This document shows positions 9,178 to 18,086 of a DNA stretch of 64,000 bases, piece by piece (position 1 is the first letter of the stretch; the number at the start of each line of letters is the position of its first letter). This DNA is from Lachnospiraceae bacterium (GTDB taxonomy: Bacteria; Bacillota; Clostridia; Lachnospirales; Lachnospiraceae): NCBI GenBank assembly GCA_009777715.1, contig WRLH01000001.1, positions 118,802-182,801 of the forward strand. Reading direction: 5' to 3'. A program made the position numbers and the translations under genes. Below the pieces are notes generated by a model. That model did no database searches and was not told the DNA's origin. It saw only the letters and a program-made list of their open reading frames with translations.

Positions 9178-10776
9178 TTAATCCAGCTTGCGGATTCTTT
9201 TTCTTAAGGGGAAAATCAGCGAGGGCAAAACAGAAAGCTCATTAACCCCGATTTGCAAAAAGTCGGGCAAAAGGTCGGGATTCGCCGCCATTTCTCCGCA
9301 GATGCTGACCTTAATGCCAGCTTTTTTGGCAGCACGGACAGTTAGTTTTATCATTGAAAAAATGGCAGGGTGATGCGGATTATAATAAATATCGCGGTCG
9401 GCATTGTGGCAGTCAACCGCAAGGGCATATTGGGTCAAGTCGTTAGTCCCAATGCTGAAAAAGTCAACTTCTTTTGCCAGTTCGTCAGCAATAAATACTG
9501 CCGCCGGAGTCTCAATCATGATTCCGAGCCGGGGATTTCCGATTGAAACACCCTCACTTACTAAGTCATTTTTGATGTCAGCAATGATTTCTTTTACTTT
9601 TTTGACCTCAACAGGCGAAGTAACCATCGGAATCAAAATCCCGATTTTTCCGTAAAAGCTGGCACGGTAAATGGCCCGAAGCTGGGTACGGAATATATTT
9701 TCGTGATTCAGGCTAAAACGGATGCCCCGGATTTCTTCGCTGGCCTTGCCCAAATACTCAAGATACTTGTCCGAGCCGATATCAAGAGTCCGGATAATGA
9801 CTTCTTTTCCGTCCATTGCATAAGTAACTTGTTTGTAAACGCTAAATTGTTCATTTTCAGTCGGGTAATCGTTTTTTTCCATATATAAAAATTCACTGCG
9901 GAAAAGGCCAATGCCCTCAGCGTCATTTTGCAATGCAGATTCCAAGTCCTTAAGCCCGCCAATATTGGCTAATAGCTTGATTTTCCGCCCGGATTTGGTG
10001 ACGCTGGGCAATCCTTTTAGTTCGTTTAATTTTTTGGCATATTTAATACTGGCGTTAATTAATTTTTGCGCGTGTTTTATTTCTTCATCATTGGGGCTTA
10101 GGATGACATAACCGTCTTGGCTGTTAACAATAGCTATCTCTCCGGCAATATCTTCCGGAAGCGGGACATTTAAAATAACCGGGATATTCATTGCCCGCGC
10201 CAAAATAGAAGCGTGGGAATTGATTGAGCCGTGGCGGAAAATTATCGCGGCCACATTCTCATGGTTAAGCCTTATTAGTTCGCTGGGGGTCAGGTCGTCA
10301 GTGACAATAATACATTTTTGGGGCAGTTCCCGCTTTTCTTCGGCCGCATTTTGTAAAATCCGCACCAAACGTTTGCAGAGGTCTTTTAAATCCGCAATCC
10401 GCTCCTTAATATATAAGTCGTCCATATCGGCGAATATTTTGGTGAAATTGGCCCTTGTTATCGCGATGGCATATTCAGCGTTAACAGCCTGCTCTTTGAT
10501 AATGCTTAGAATAGAATCTTGAAAGTCTTTGTCATCCAGAATAAGCCGCTGGGCTTCAAAAATCTGGGCGTTATTTTCGCCAAGTTCCCCGGCGACCCGG
10601 TGAAATATATTTTCAAGATGTAATTTGGTCATCGCCATTGCCGAAGTAAAACGTTTAACTTCGGCTTCTGGGTCGGCGACGGGCAAGCGGCGGACAATGC
10701 TTTCGGCGTTGCGGATTACGGCTATCTCGCCATAGCTGACTCCGGGGAAAACGGTTTTGCCAAAAAATTTCTTCAT
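9178..10776 (-). CDS. ptsI: Phosphoenolpyruvate-protein phosphotransferase (PTS enzyme I)
   Basis: 532 residues, slightly short of the usual ~570. It transfers phosphate from PEP to HPr as the first step of the PTS. The phospho-His signature GSINSHASILARAMN places the active His at residue 188. The PEP-binding barrel shows GIGLFRSEFLYM, IMIETPAA, FFSIGTNDLTQY and SICGEMAANP, with the reactive Cys in the last. Start at 10776 because a -10 (TATAAT, plus coordinates 10783-10788) lies 6 nt before the ATG and the upstream extension is promoter-containing and non-conserved. No HPr or sugar-specific EII gene is nearby. Confidence 0.93.
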   Translation of the reverse strand: MKKFFGKTVFPGVSYGEIAVIRNAESIVRRLPVADPEAEVKRFTSAMAMTKLHLENIFHRVAGELGENNAQIFEAQRLILDDKDFQDSILSIIKEQAVNAEYAIAITRANFTKIFADMDDLYIKERIADLKDLCKRLVRILQNAAEEKRELPQKCIIVTDDLTPSELIRLNHENVAAIIFRHGSINSHASILARAMNIPVILNVPLPEDIAGEIAIVNSQDGYVILSPNDEEIKHAQKLINASIKYAKKLNELKGLPSVTKSGRKIKLLANIGGLKDLESALQNDAEGIGLFRSEFLYMEKNDYPTENEQFSVYKQVTYAMDGKEVIIRTLDIGSDKYLEYLGKASEEIRGIRFSLNHENIFRTQLRAIYRASFYGKIGILIPMVTSPVEVKKVKEIIADIKNDLVSEGVSIGNPRLGIMIETPAAVFIADELAKEVDFFSIGTNDLTQYALAVDCHNADRDIYYNPHHPAIFSMIKLTVRAAKKAGIKVSICGEMAANPDLLPDFLQIGVNELSVLPSLIFPLRKRIRKLD

Positions 10777-10782
10777 AGACGC

Positions 10783-10811
10783 ATTATAGCATGAAAAAGG
10801 GAATGGGTAAA
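10783..10811 (-). promoter_or_regulatory. ptsI promoter, leaderless start candidate
   Basis: Minus strand: TTTACC (10806-10811), 17-bp spacer, TATAAT (10783-10788), then six bases and the ptsI ATG. There is no room for a Shine-Dalgarno sequence. Confidence 0.55.
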
Positions 10812-10925
10812 TGAAAAGCGGCATGAAAAACGCGAATACGAGAGCTGCGGTTGGGGTGTCCGATGTACTTTCGCTCCGAGATACTCCGCGCATTTTGCCA
10901 CCGCGCGTTTTGCCTCCGCGCGTTT

Positions 10926-11051
10926 GAGAGCTGTCGATTCACCGCCCGACCCGCTTTCGCTCCGAGAGAAGCGTTGCGTTACATAATGCGGCAAAGGACA
11001 CCGCATAAGTAACGACGCTTCTCAAGGGCCGGTCTTATGAATCGCACTCTC
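10926..11051 (+). repeat. Dispersed hairpin element, copy A
   Basis: Outer ends GAGAGCTGTCGATTCA and TGAATCGCACTCTC pair; next CGACCCGCTTTCGCTCC faces AAGGGCCGGTC, then GAGAAGC/GCTTCTC, GTTAC/GTAAC, an ATAA/TAA internal loop, a TGCGG/CCGCA stem and a loop containing AAAGGAC. A decayed fragment with TTTCGCTCCGAG lies at ~10815-10890. The element fills much of the non-coding gap between ptsI and the next gene. Confidence 0.8.
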
Positions 11052-11169
11052 TATCGCACGATGATGGATTTGGTAAGTGTTTGACATCGCTGTCTACGTC
11101 ATTATGCGGCTGCAGTCATTGCGGCTCCGCCATTGCGACCCCCGTCATTGCGGCCTCCGAGCCGCAATC

Positions 11170-11563
11170 TTATCTTTCATAATCGTATCGGCTTTCTGCC
11201 ATCGTAATTGCGCAAGAATCACAAAGCCAAGGCATAGCACCCTTTAAGGCAAAAAAGATCTCTTCCAATGTTGTTTCAGCGGTCATATAGAAATCACCAG
11301 CTTTGATTAAGGATTGAGCAGAGTTAGTGTCAGTCGTATTATCGATGTCAACGGAAGGACTGGATATGCCGTAATTAAATAAAGAGGAGTTTTTTTGATA
11401 TAGTTACTGGCCTTCCGGCAATGGCTGACGCATTCGCATCGCAGTCATCACATTGTAGAGTTGTTCTATCAGTTGCGATAGAAGGATAAACAAAAATGAT
11501 GGCAACAATAATGCTGGCAAAAAAAATTGTGCAAGTTAAGAATAGCTTATGCTTTTTTTTCAT
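11170..11563 (-). pseudogene. Exported protein with two CxxC motifs, frameshifted at a poly-A tract
   Basis: The first frame (11375-11563) encodes an N-terminal membrane/signal segment (KLFLTCTIFFASIIVAIIFV) then QCDDCDANASAIAGRP and stops soon after a run of seven A (minus strand, at ~11389-11395). Removing one A continues in a coding-like frame to a TAA at 11170-11172, with DFYMTAETTLEEIFFALKG and WLCDSC. The intact protein would be ~130 residues with paired CxxC motifs. No family recognised. Its promoter carries the long palindrome and 18-nt half-site spacing of the accessory regulon, linking it to the genes at 25.8-40 kb. Slippage on A7 or a sequencing indel are alternatives to a true pseudogene. 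Confidence 0.6.
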
Positions 11564-11592
11564 ATTTACGTCCATGCTCCTTTCAAAAGTCT

Positions 11593-11647
11593 GGAGACTT
11601 TGAGCGTAGCTCAAATCTCCGGTTGAAAGAATGGAATTCTTTCAACC
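11593..11647 (-). other. Two leader hairpins upstream of the CxxC gene
   Basis: Strong hairpins lie in the 5' leader: arms GGAGA and TTTGAGC pairing across GTA/TAC (11593-11620), and GGTTGAAAGAAT pairing with ATTCTTTCAACC (11621-11647). They could stabilise the message or control its translation. Confidence 0.5.
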
Positions 11648-11662
11648 TTAAGCTACATTTCA

Positions 11663-11734
11663 ATTATAAATGCAAGCGAAATAAAAGTACATATCATGTT
11701 GTGCAAATAATTATTTGCACAACACGACAGGTGC
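11663..11734 (-). promoter_or_regulatory. Regulon promoter with long palindromic operator (CxxC gene)
   Basis: A 48-bp palindrome (11687-11734; core GTTGTGCAAATAA / TTATTTGCACAAC) ends on the minus strand in ATGATATGTAC. Exactly 18 nt later is TATAAT (minus; plus 11663-11668). No -35 hexamer is present apart from the half-site. The same arrangement recurs at 25.8, 26.2, 30.3 and 39.9-40.2 kb. The opposite half (ACGACAGGTGC) has no -10 at that distance. Confidence 0.7.
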
Positions 11735-11970
11735 TTTTGGCAAAGAATGCTTATTTCTAAAGGATAAAAACGATTAGCTTATTTTTTTTATAAGGAATGG
11801 ACATCAAATTAGGAAAGAAAGGGTAAAAAAATAAGCCAATTTCAATTTCATCACCAGTTGCAATTATTTATCATCGATGGTAAAATAACTAAGCAAATAA
11901 AATACTAAACCCATGAAAGTGGAAATTTTATTTTCCACATTAACTAGCAAAAATGAAAGGACAACATCAC

Positions 11971-12876
11971 GTGAACGAAACCCTAAACAAACTAGAACGA
12001 AAATTTGGGCGTTATGCCATCAAGAATATCTCGCTTTATCTGGTGCTTTTTTATGCCGCAGCCTATGTGATTATCGCAATGGATATGTCTTTGCTTAATT
12101 ACGTAAGCCTTAATCCATATGCGGTTATGTACGGCCAGATTTGGCGGCTCTTTACTTGGATTATGATTCCGCCGTCCCTTAGCATCAATTTCTTTACTTT
12201 ATTGCTGCTTTATATTTTTTATAACTTTGGCACAAGCCTTGAACGGACAATCGGCACATTCCGCTACAATATTTACCTGCTTTCCGGAATGATTTTTACA
12301 ATCATCGGGGCTTTGGTGGTGATGGCTTATTTGTTTATCTCTGTTCCTGAGCTGGCAACCCTTGAACACGCTGAAAGAATGCTAGTCTTTGGCAATGTGG
12401 CGATGAGCTTTAGCACCTTTTATATTTATATGTCAATTTTCCTTGCGCTTGCTTCGGTCATTCCTGACATGACAATCCTGTTAATGTTTATCCTGCCAGT
12501 CAAAATGAAATATATCGCCATTATTTACGGCTTTATCATGGTACTTGAGTTCCTGGGCTCGAATATGTATAACCGGATTGTGCTTGTTGCCTCAATGCTC
12601 AATTTCCTTCTTTTCTTTTTGTTTGTCCGTCCCACGAAAGTGCCAACTAAAAGCATTTTGCCCAAGGATATCGTTAAGACCCTAAAACGCGCTACTAATA
12701 AAACCGAACCCCCAAAAATAAGGCCAGCAGCAAAACACCAATGCACGGCCTGCGGCATTACTGGCATAGAAGCCCCGGACCGGGAATTTCGTTTTTGCTC
12801 AAAATGCGAGGGCAATTATGAATATTGCGACGAGCATCTTTTTACCCATACCCATGTCGTGAAAACGGACGAATGA
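11971..12876 (+). CDS. Rhomboid-like membrane protein, probably non-catalytic, with C-terminal zinc-binding tail
   Basis: 301 residues. Six hydrophobic helices follow a rhomboid-type plan (YGQIWRLFTWIMIPP corresponds to the loop-1 WR signature). The catalytic GxSG serine and its partner His are not visible, so it resembles a pseudo-rhomboid. The soluble tail has CTACGITG, FCSKCEGNYEYC and HLFTHTH, likely zinc ligands. GTG at 11971 was chosen since AAAGGA lies 9 nt upstream; the ATG at 11953 has no RBS. A small hairpin (GTGGAAAT/ATTTTCCAC) lies at 11919-11939. The next gene starts 10 bp downstream, so the two are probably an operon. Confidence 0.7.
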   Translation: MNETLNKLERKFGRYAIKNISLYLVLFYAAAYVIIAMDMSLLNYVSLNPYAVMYGQIWRLFTWIMIPPSLSINFFTLLLLYIFYNFGTSLERTIGTFRYNIYLLSGMIFTIIGALVVMAYLFISVPELATLEHAERMLVFGNVAMSFSTFYIYMSIFLALASVIPDMTILLMFILPVKMKYIAIIYGFIMVLEFLGSNMYNRIVLVASMLNFLLFFLFVRPTKVPTKSILPKDIVKTLKRATNKTEPPKIRPAAKHQCTACGITGIEAPDREFRFCSKCEGNYEYCDEHLFTHTHVVKTDE

Positions 12877-12886
12877 AAGGGCGAGC

Positions 12887-13522
12887 ATGGAAAGCAAAGA
12901 ACGTAAATTTGCCGAAGCCTTAGAAAAGGCGCGAAAATTGGCAGGGGATCAGGGCAACTTAATAACAACCGCCCAGGCCGAGGAGATTTTCTTTTCTTTT
13001 GGTTTAAATAAAGGCCAATACGGATTAGTCTATGATTATTTTAAGAAGCATAAAATAGGCCTTGATAAAGCAGTTGATTTTGATGATTATCTGAGCGCGG
13101 AAGAAAAAGATTTTTTAAAAGATTATCTGGAGTTGCTTTCTTTGCAAAGTGAGCCACCCATTTTTCTTAACGAGGCAGTTAAGATTGCCAAGCAATACGC
13201 TGGCCAAGGCGTTTCATTAGAGGACTTAATTGGCGAGGGTAATTTGGTCATTGCGGCTAACGCAGCGGATTCCAAAGAGGATTTAACAAAGAAGATAAAA
13301 ACGGCGTTGGAAAACCTGATTGCGGAAACTGTAAGCAACCAAAATAGTGATGCGAAGCTGGTCGAAAGAGTAAATTTAATTGCTTTAGAAGCAAAAGAAT
13401 TAGCCGAAATATATGGGCGGAGAGTAACTGTTTCGGAATTGGCCGAAGAGGGAAAATTTTCGCTTGATGAAATAATCGAAGCAATTTCGATGGCTGGCGA
13501 GGATATTTTGGGGACAGATTAA
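12887..13522 (+). CDS. Sigma-70-like protein lacking region 4
   Basis: 211 residues. Residues ~20-60 (ITTAQAEEIFFSFGLNKG...YDYFKKHKIGL) resemble sigma region 1.1. GVSLEDLIGEGNLVIAANA resembles the start of region 2 ([12 protein letters not shown]). NLIALEAKELAEIYGRRVTVSELAEEGKFSLDEIIEAI resembles region 3. The aromatic -10 recognition patch ([11 protein letters not shown]) and the whole region 4 HTH are missing, so it should not direct promoter recognition by itself. It may be a decayed sigma factor or a regulator that binds RNA polymerase core. It follows the pseudo-rhomboid gene and overlaps the convergent gene by 4 nt. Confidence 0.6.
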   Translation: MESKERKFAEALEKARKLAGDQGNLITTAQAEEIFFSFGLNKGQYGLVYDYFKKHKIGLDKAVDFDDYLSAEEKDFLKDYLELLSLQSEPPIFLNEAVKIAKQYAGQGVSLEDLIGEGNLVIAANAADSKEDLTKKIKTALENLIAETVSNQNSDAKLVERVNLIALEAKELAEIYGRRVTVSELAEEGKFSLDEIIEAISMAGEDILGTD

Positions 13523-14139
13523 ACGGCTAGGCTTATCCCGGCAATTTGCGGCAATGCGGCCGCTTGGACAGCCAATGTGGCTTGCTCGTAAGCTGTTCCG
13601 CCAGCCTCCATCACGAGCGGAAGTGCATCACGCTGCTTGTCATCGTCTTTTTCCGCCTTTTTAAGGGCGCTTAAGGCGGCGTTTAATTCGCTAATTGCTT
13701 TTTCAATTTCTGGTACGCTAGCTTCATCATTTAGGCTGATGGGCTTTGTTTTTCCGTATGTTGCCATTAGCCGCTTCCAGCTGCTGCTTGAATAATAAGT
13801 TCCCTGTGTCATTTCAACACGTTTGAGCAGGCCGCATAAGGCTTGCTTTTTAATCGCCATCACGTCATTATCTGAACTTTCATTTGCTTTCATATTTTCA
13901 ATAAACTCTTTAAACCGATCAATTTCGGAGCTGTTAAATGAGTCGCCAAAGAACATTTTTTCTGGCTCTTCCATTAAAGCTAACAATTTCTTGGCGTCCT
14001 CACTAAGCTCAAGGATATCCGTAGGGGCAGCGGAAGCTTCCGGGCAAACGCTATCCCTTGCGGGCGGATCGGGGTTATAAGCAGTTGGATAGACGGCATT
14101 GTAACTTGAATTTCCATAAGCCGTGTTAGTTATGTTCAT
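13519..14139 (-). CDS. Hypothetical protein, no recognised family
   Basis: 206 residues, no signal peptide or membrane helix. The N-terminus is Ser/Tyr/Pro-rich (residues 1-40), followed by TDILELSEDAKKLLALM, a phrase seen in flagellar and secreted substrate-like proteins of Clostridia, and helical segments at ~55-190. The C-terminus is Ala-rich (ATLAVQAAALPQIAGISLAV). GGAGTGA lies 7 nt before the ATG. It is convergent with the sigma-like gene and overlaps its stop. An FlgM-like or surface role is only speculation. Confidence 0.6.
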   Translation of the reverse strand: MNITNTAYGNSSYNAVYPTAYNPDPPARDSVCPEASAAPTDILELSEDAKKLLALMEEPEKMFFGDSFNSSEIDRFKEFIENMKANESSDNDVMAIKKQALCGLLKRVEMTQGTYYSSSSWKRLMATYGKTKPISLNDEASVPEIEKAISELNAALSALKKAEKDDDKQRDALPLVMEAGGTAYEQATLAVQAAALPQIAGISLAV

Positions 14140-14346
14140 AGCGTCACTCCTTTGACATTATCATGTTTTACAGATTATGCAGCTGCATATAATTTATATC
14201 GGCAAAAAGAAACCGATTCCTTAGCCAGCCTAGGAATAATGTTTGACATGGACAGCCGGTAAATATTAATCTTTGGCTTTTTTACCTTTCTTTAAGAATA
14301 TTCTTTGATTTCGTGAAAAATATTGGTATAATCGGATAATAATTCT

Positions 14347-14368
14347 GCAATGCGAAAATTCGCATTGC
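14347..14368. repeat. Short perfect palindrome in intergenic region
   Basis: GCAATGCGAA, two bases, TTCGCATTGC, with a further GCATTGC at 14376-14382. The surrounding gap 14140-14526 otherwise shows only AT-rich sequence with no convincing gene. Confidence 0.5.
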
Positions 14369-14526
14369 GATTTTTGCATTGCGGAATAAATGAATAAGCA
14401 GACAAGTTTTAAAATACAATATATAAATATATTAAGAGGCAAGTTTCGCAAAAACCGGACAGGCTTGAAATGAAAAGCAGCGAAAAAAAATGGGGCAGAT
14501 TATTCCAAAATCATTATCGTGCGATA

Positions 14527-14617
14527 GAGAGTGCGATTCATAAGACCCGACCCTTGAGATAATGTCAAAACATTTCTCTCGGAGCGAAAGCGGGTCGGGC
14601 GTTGAATTGACACTCTC
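14527..14617 (-). repeat. Dispersed hairpin element, copy B (short form)
   Basis: Reverse-orientation copy of the element at 10926-11051, with the same ends (GAGAGTGCGATTCA / AATTGACACTCTC) and the same GCGAAAGCGGGTCGGGC segment. The inner GTTAC stem and AAAGGAC loop are replaced by a short AATG/CATT stem. Flanking bases CGCGCG and ATCGCAC are shared with copy A. Confidence 0.75.
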
Positions 14618-14700
14618 GAACGCGCGGTGTTACAGCAGGCGTGGAAATTTATTTAATCATGCAGGGGTATAGTATGGAAATTAAATTTCCACTTTCTTAA

Positions 14701-14754
14701 AAAAACTAAAGTTTTTTGTTTCCCAAGCTCCGCTTGGGAAATACAGGGGGTATA
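14701..14754 (+). promoter_or_regulatory. Two-hairpin leader with RBS before the SpoIID gene
   Basis: AAAAACT/AGTTTTT followed by TTTCCCAAGC-TCC-GCTTGGGAAA and the ribosome site ACAGGGGGTATA. A nearly identical leader at 42468-42524 has CACAAGC/GCTTGTG in place of CCCAAGC/GCTTGGG, a compensatory change. Confidence 0.6.
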
Positions 14755-17211
14755 ATGAGCAAAAATATTAGTATGTTAATAAAAATTGGGCTGATCATCT
14801 TGATTTTTCTTTTTCTCTGGCTGATTTTCCGTACCGATAATGGCATTGATGAGATTCTCGATGAAATAATCGAAGATGTCCGCGTCCCCGCCCCCCAAGG
14901 CGAATACGTCCGGATTGAGGACGCTTTGATTATGGCAGAAGCTTTAAAAAATGACATCAACGACGGCAGCAATGAAGAAATCCATGATGACATCAATGAA
15001 GAAATCCATGATGACATCATTATTTACCGTCTAACTGAAATGGCCAAAAATGACCCGGATGCCCATCTTACTTATGAGGACTTCGTGGAACTTACGGCAA
15101 AAATAGATATCATCATTAATGAGCAGTTTTCCGGCAAATATCAGCCCGGACATTATTTTTTGCTGGCCGACTGGAAAGCTTATCAAAATGAGGTGGTTGA
15201 AATATATAATAAAATAACAGAAACGGATTACATCGAAGAAATCACGATTTCGATTCTGGGAATTGGTGAAGACGTAAGCGATTTTGCTGGCAATGCTTTG
15301 GCGGCGGACGAGTTAATAACTTCCGATCTGGAAAGACTTACTTTTAAATCATCGTTATTTAAAACGGCTAGCTATCAGACGGTAAGGGCATTAAAAAAGG
15401 CCGATGAACTGCTTGTATTGACTGAAATGGTCAATGAAGACATGGTCTTAAATAATGTTTTTTTCTTGGGTGAAGATGATGAGCGGTTAGGCTTCTTTTA
15501 CCGTGATTATGAGTTTATTTATCGTCGTGAAAAGTCGCTTCTTGAAATGGCGGAAAATTTGCTTGATGAATTAATAGATAATTTTGCCGCTTTTGAGATT
15601 ATTAAGGAACAGTTAGCCGACTTAAATTTTGCGGGGGGGCATCTTCGCGAAATAAATTTTAAGAATGATGTAATCAGCGGAAAATTACTCGCGGTTGATG
15701 ACCAGTCGATTACTATTGAGGGCCAAGGCGTTTTTGATATTTCCCCGGATTGGCAAATTTACCGTCTTTATGAAAGAATGAAAAGCATGGTTGCTAATGA
15801 GCTGGCGATTGGTTATGATTTTACTGATTTTGTCCTTGAAGACGGGGAAATATGCGGGGCTTTGATGGTCAGGAAAGAAGCAATGGAATATATCCGCGTT
15901 GCGGTAAGGACTGCCCAATTTGCCGGACTTTATCATCAAGAAATGAAACTAAGCGCCGATGTTGATTATACTGTTACCCATGGAGCATATAATGAACGTA
16001 AAGCCTTGGATTTTGAAGCAGGCGAAACTCTTGTTTTTGATTTGGAAAGTGAGCTATTAAATGACGGAAGTGTCATAATTACCCCCAAAGCCGGGACTGG
16101 GCGGATTACTTTGCACTCGCTAAACAGAAGCCAAGGAATCCCGGCTTATCGCGGAAGCATTGAGATAAGCAAAACAGCTGACGGCCTTTCTTTGGTTAAC
16201 GAAGTATTATTAGAAGAGTATCTTTATTCGGTCGTCCCTAGTGAAATGCCAGCTTCTTACCCGCTAGAGGCACTTAAGGCCCAGGCAATATGTGCAAGGA
16301 CTTATGCGGACCGCTTTCTTAGGCGGTCGGGGCTTCCGGCCCTAGGGGCCCATGTGGATGACAGCGTTGGTTATCAGGTGTATAATAATATCGCCGAGCA
16401 TATGAATACCACCAAAGCGGTCAAGGAAACAGCAGGCCTTAAATTATTTTACGAGGACAATCCGGCTGGCACTTATTATTATTCGACCTCAAGCGGAAAT
16501 GCCACCATTCCGGAAATATGGAAAAGCACAAATCCGCCGGATTCGCCTTATTTGCAAGCCGCCATCATCGGCGACGATCGGTTTTTATTAAGTGAAAGCC
16601 TTGCCCTTAATCCCAATCTGCTTAGCGATGAGGACATTTTTGCTGAATTTATTACTAGTATCCGTGATACTGATTATGAAAAAGATGAGGCATGGTATCG
16701 TTGGGAATTTGAAGTTCCTGAAATAAAAAATGAGAAAATAGCCGAAAATATGAAAAGGCGGTTTGACCGGAACCAAAGATTAGTCTTGACCCTTGAAAAG
16801 GGCGAGTTTTTGAGCAAGCCGATTGGTGATATTGGCGCGGTAACAAATATTTACTGCGAAAAACGCTTGCCCGGCGGGGTAATGGATGAGCTGATTATTG
16901 AAACGACAAAAAACACTTACAAAATCATTGCCGAAAATACAATCCGTTATGTCCTAAATGATGACGGTTATAAAGTGAAGCGGCAAGATTTAAGCGAAGT
17001 AAATTCGCCCAATCTTTTGCCAAGTGCTTTTATGATTATCGAGACGGATATCAAAAATGGGCTTGTGACCGGATATAAGATTTTTGGCGGCGGTTATGGC
17101 CATGGCGTGGGAATGTCGCAGAATGGGGCAAGGGCGCTGGGTTTGCGCGGTTATAATTTTGATGAAATTTTGGCAGTATTTTATATTGGGTGCGAGATAC
17201 GCGAGGGCTGA
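14755..17211 (+). CDS. SpoIID/LytB-domain cell wall protein, membrane-anchored
   Basis: 818 residues. An N-terminal membrane anchor (IGLIILIFLFLWLIF) leads to a long extracytoplasmic region. The SpoIID domain is C-terminal: EYLYSVVPSEMPASYPLEAL, LKAQAICARTYA, TYYYSTSSGNAT and GYGHGVGMSQNGARALG. SpoIID domains cleave glycan strands denuded of peptides or stimulate amidases. Classic SpoIID is ~340 residues, so the large extra N-terminal domain is unusual. A 24-bp unit is tandemly duplicated at 14971-15018, giving NEEIHDDI twice. ATG at 14755 chosen for its AGGGGG site. YihY follows with a 2-bp gap. Confidence 0.85.
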   Translation: MSKNISMLIKIGLIILIFLFLWLIFRTDNGIDEILDEIIEDVRVPAPQGEYVRIEDALIMAEALKNDINDGSNEEIHDDINEEIHDDIIIYRLTEMAKNDPDAHLTYEDFVELTAKIDIIINEQFSGKYQPGHYFLLADWKAYQNEVVEIYNKITETDYIEEITISILGIGEDVSDFAGNALAADELITSDLERLTFKSSLFKTASYQTVRALKKADELLVLTEMVNEDMVLNNVFFLGEDDERLGFFYRDYEFIYRREKSLLEMAENLLDELIDNFAAFEIIKEQLADLNFAGGHLREINFKNDVISGKLLAVDDQSITIEGQGVFDISPDWQIYRLYERMKSMVANELAIGYDFTDFVLEDGEICGALMVRKEAMEYIRVAVRTAQFAGLYHQEMKLSADVDYTVTHGAYNERKALDFEAGETLVFDLESELLNDGSVIITPKAGTGRITLHSLNRSQGIPAYRGSIEISKTADGLSLVNEVLLEEYLYSVVPSEMPASYPLEALKAQAICARTYADRFLRRSGLPALGAHVDDSVGYQVYNNIAEHMNTTKAVKETAGLKLFYEDNPAGTYYYSTSSGNATIPEIWKSTNPPDSPYLQAAIIGDDRFLLSESLALNPNLLSDEDIFAEFITSIRDTDYEKDEAWYRWEFEVPEIKNEKIAENMKRRFDRNQRLVLTLEKGEFLSKPIGDIGAVTNIYCEKRLPGGVMDELIIETTKNTYKIIAENTIRYVLNDDGYKVKRQDLSEVNSPNLLPSAFMIIETDIKNGLVTGYKIFGGGYGHGVGMSQNGARALGLRGYNFDEILAVFYIGCEIREG

Positions 17212-17213
17212 CA

Positions 17214-18086
17214 ATGAAAAGTTATTTCTTGAAAATTTATTTCTTTATCAAGGATTTTACGAAAAGATTAGATGAAAAAAATATTACCACAAATGCGGCG
17301 GCGACAACTTTTTATTTATTCCTGTCACTGATTCCGATGCTAATTTTGTTATGCGGAATCCTGCCATATACCCCTTTAACCGAGGGCGATTTGATGATTG
17401 CCCTGACCGATATCACCCCGGAAGCGACCCACCCTTTGATAATCGGCATTATCCGTGATGTGTATAGCTCATCGGCCGGAATTGTTTCCCTTGCCGCTTT
17501 AGTGACCGCCTGGTCGGCCGGAAGAGGGGTCCTTGCTTTAATGCGCGGGCTTAATGCCGTTAATGGGGCGGCGGAAACCCGCCCGGCTTTTGTCCAGCGG
17601 CTGCTTGCTTCCGCTTATACGGTCATAATTTTGTCGGTCCTGATTCTTTCGCTGATTGTGATGGTTTTTGGCAATACCCTTATCAATATCTTGGCCTACC
17701 AAATGCCATCCTTGGGGCAATTTATCAAATTTATTTTAAATGGCCGCTTTTTGATTGTTTTTGCCTTGCTTTCACTTTCCCTGGCGCTGATTTATGCCTA
17801 TATTCCCGGGGTTAAGACAAAGTTATGGATGCAGCTTCCGGGGGCGGCTCTTGCGGCTTGGTGCTTTAGCCTGTTAAGCTTTGGTTTTTCGATTTATGTT
17901 GATTATTTTAATGCCTTTAGCATTTATGGAAGCTTGACAACGATTGTCATGATTTTGATGTGGTTATTTTTTGGCATTTATGTGATTCTGCTGGGGGCAT
18001 ATATCAACAAATATTTCCGGCCGCTTTATCTTTACCTTGCCGAACAGAGAAAGAAAAAAAAAGAAGACAAAAAAAGCTCGGCATGA
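17214..18086 (+). CDS. YihY/BrkB family membrane protein
   Basis: 290 residues with six hydrophobic helices. Family signatures seen are ITTNAAATTFYLFLSLIPML near the N-terminus, ALVTAWSAGRGVLALMRGLN, and the C-terminal IYGSLTTIVMILMWLFFGIY plus LLGAYIN. Once called RNase BN, the family has no proven enzyme activity and is thought to be a membrane transporter or barrier protein. ATG at 17214 follows the SpoIID stop directly, so translation is probably coupled. The last residues (EQRKKKKEDKKSSA) lie in a Lys-rich tract that is repeated downstream of the stop. Confidence 0.88.
   Translation: MKSYFLKIYFFIKDFTKRLDEKNITTNAAATTFYLFLSLIPMLILLCGILPYTPLTEGDLMIALTDITPEATHPLIIGIIRDVYSSSAGIVSLAALVTAWSAGRGVLALMRGLNAVNGAAETRPAFVQRLLASAYTVIILSVLILSLIVMVFGNTLINILAYQMPSLGQFIKFILNGRFLIVFALLSLSLALIYAYIPGVKTKLWMQLPGAALAAWCFSLLSFGFSIYVDYFNAFSIYGSLTTIVMILMWLFFGIYVILLGAYINKYFRPLYLYLAEQRKKKKEDKKSSA

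Noticed and set aside
14266..14451. 61-codon ORF in the gap before the SpoIID gene
   Set aside because: No RBS, odd composition and overlap with a perfect palindrome; judged non-coding.
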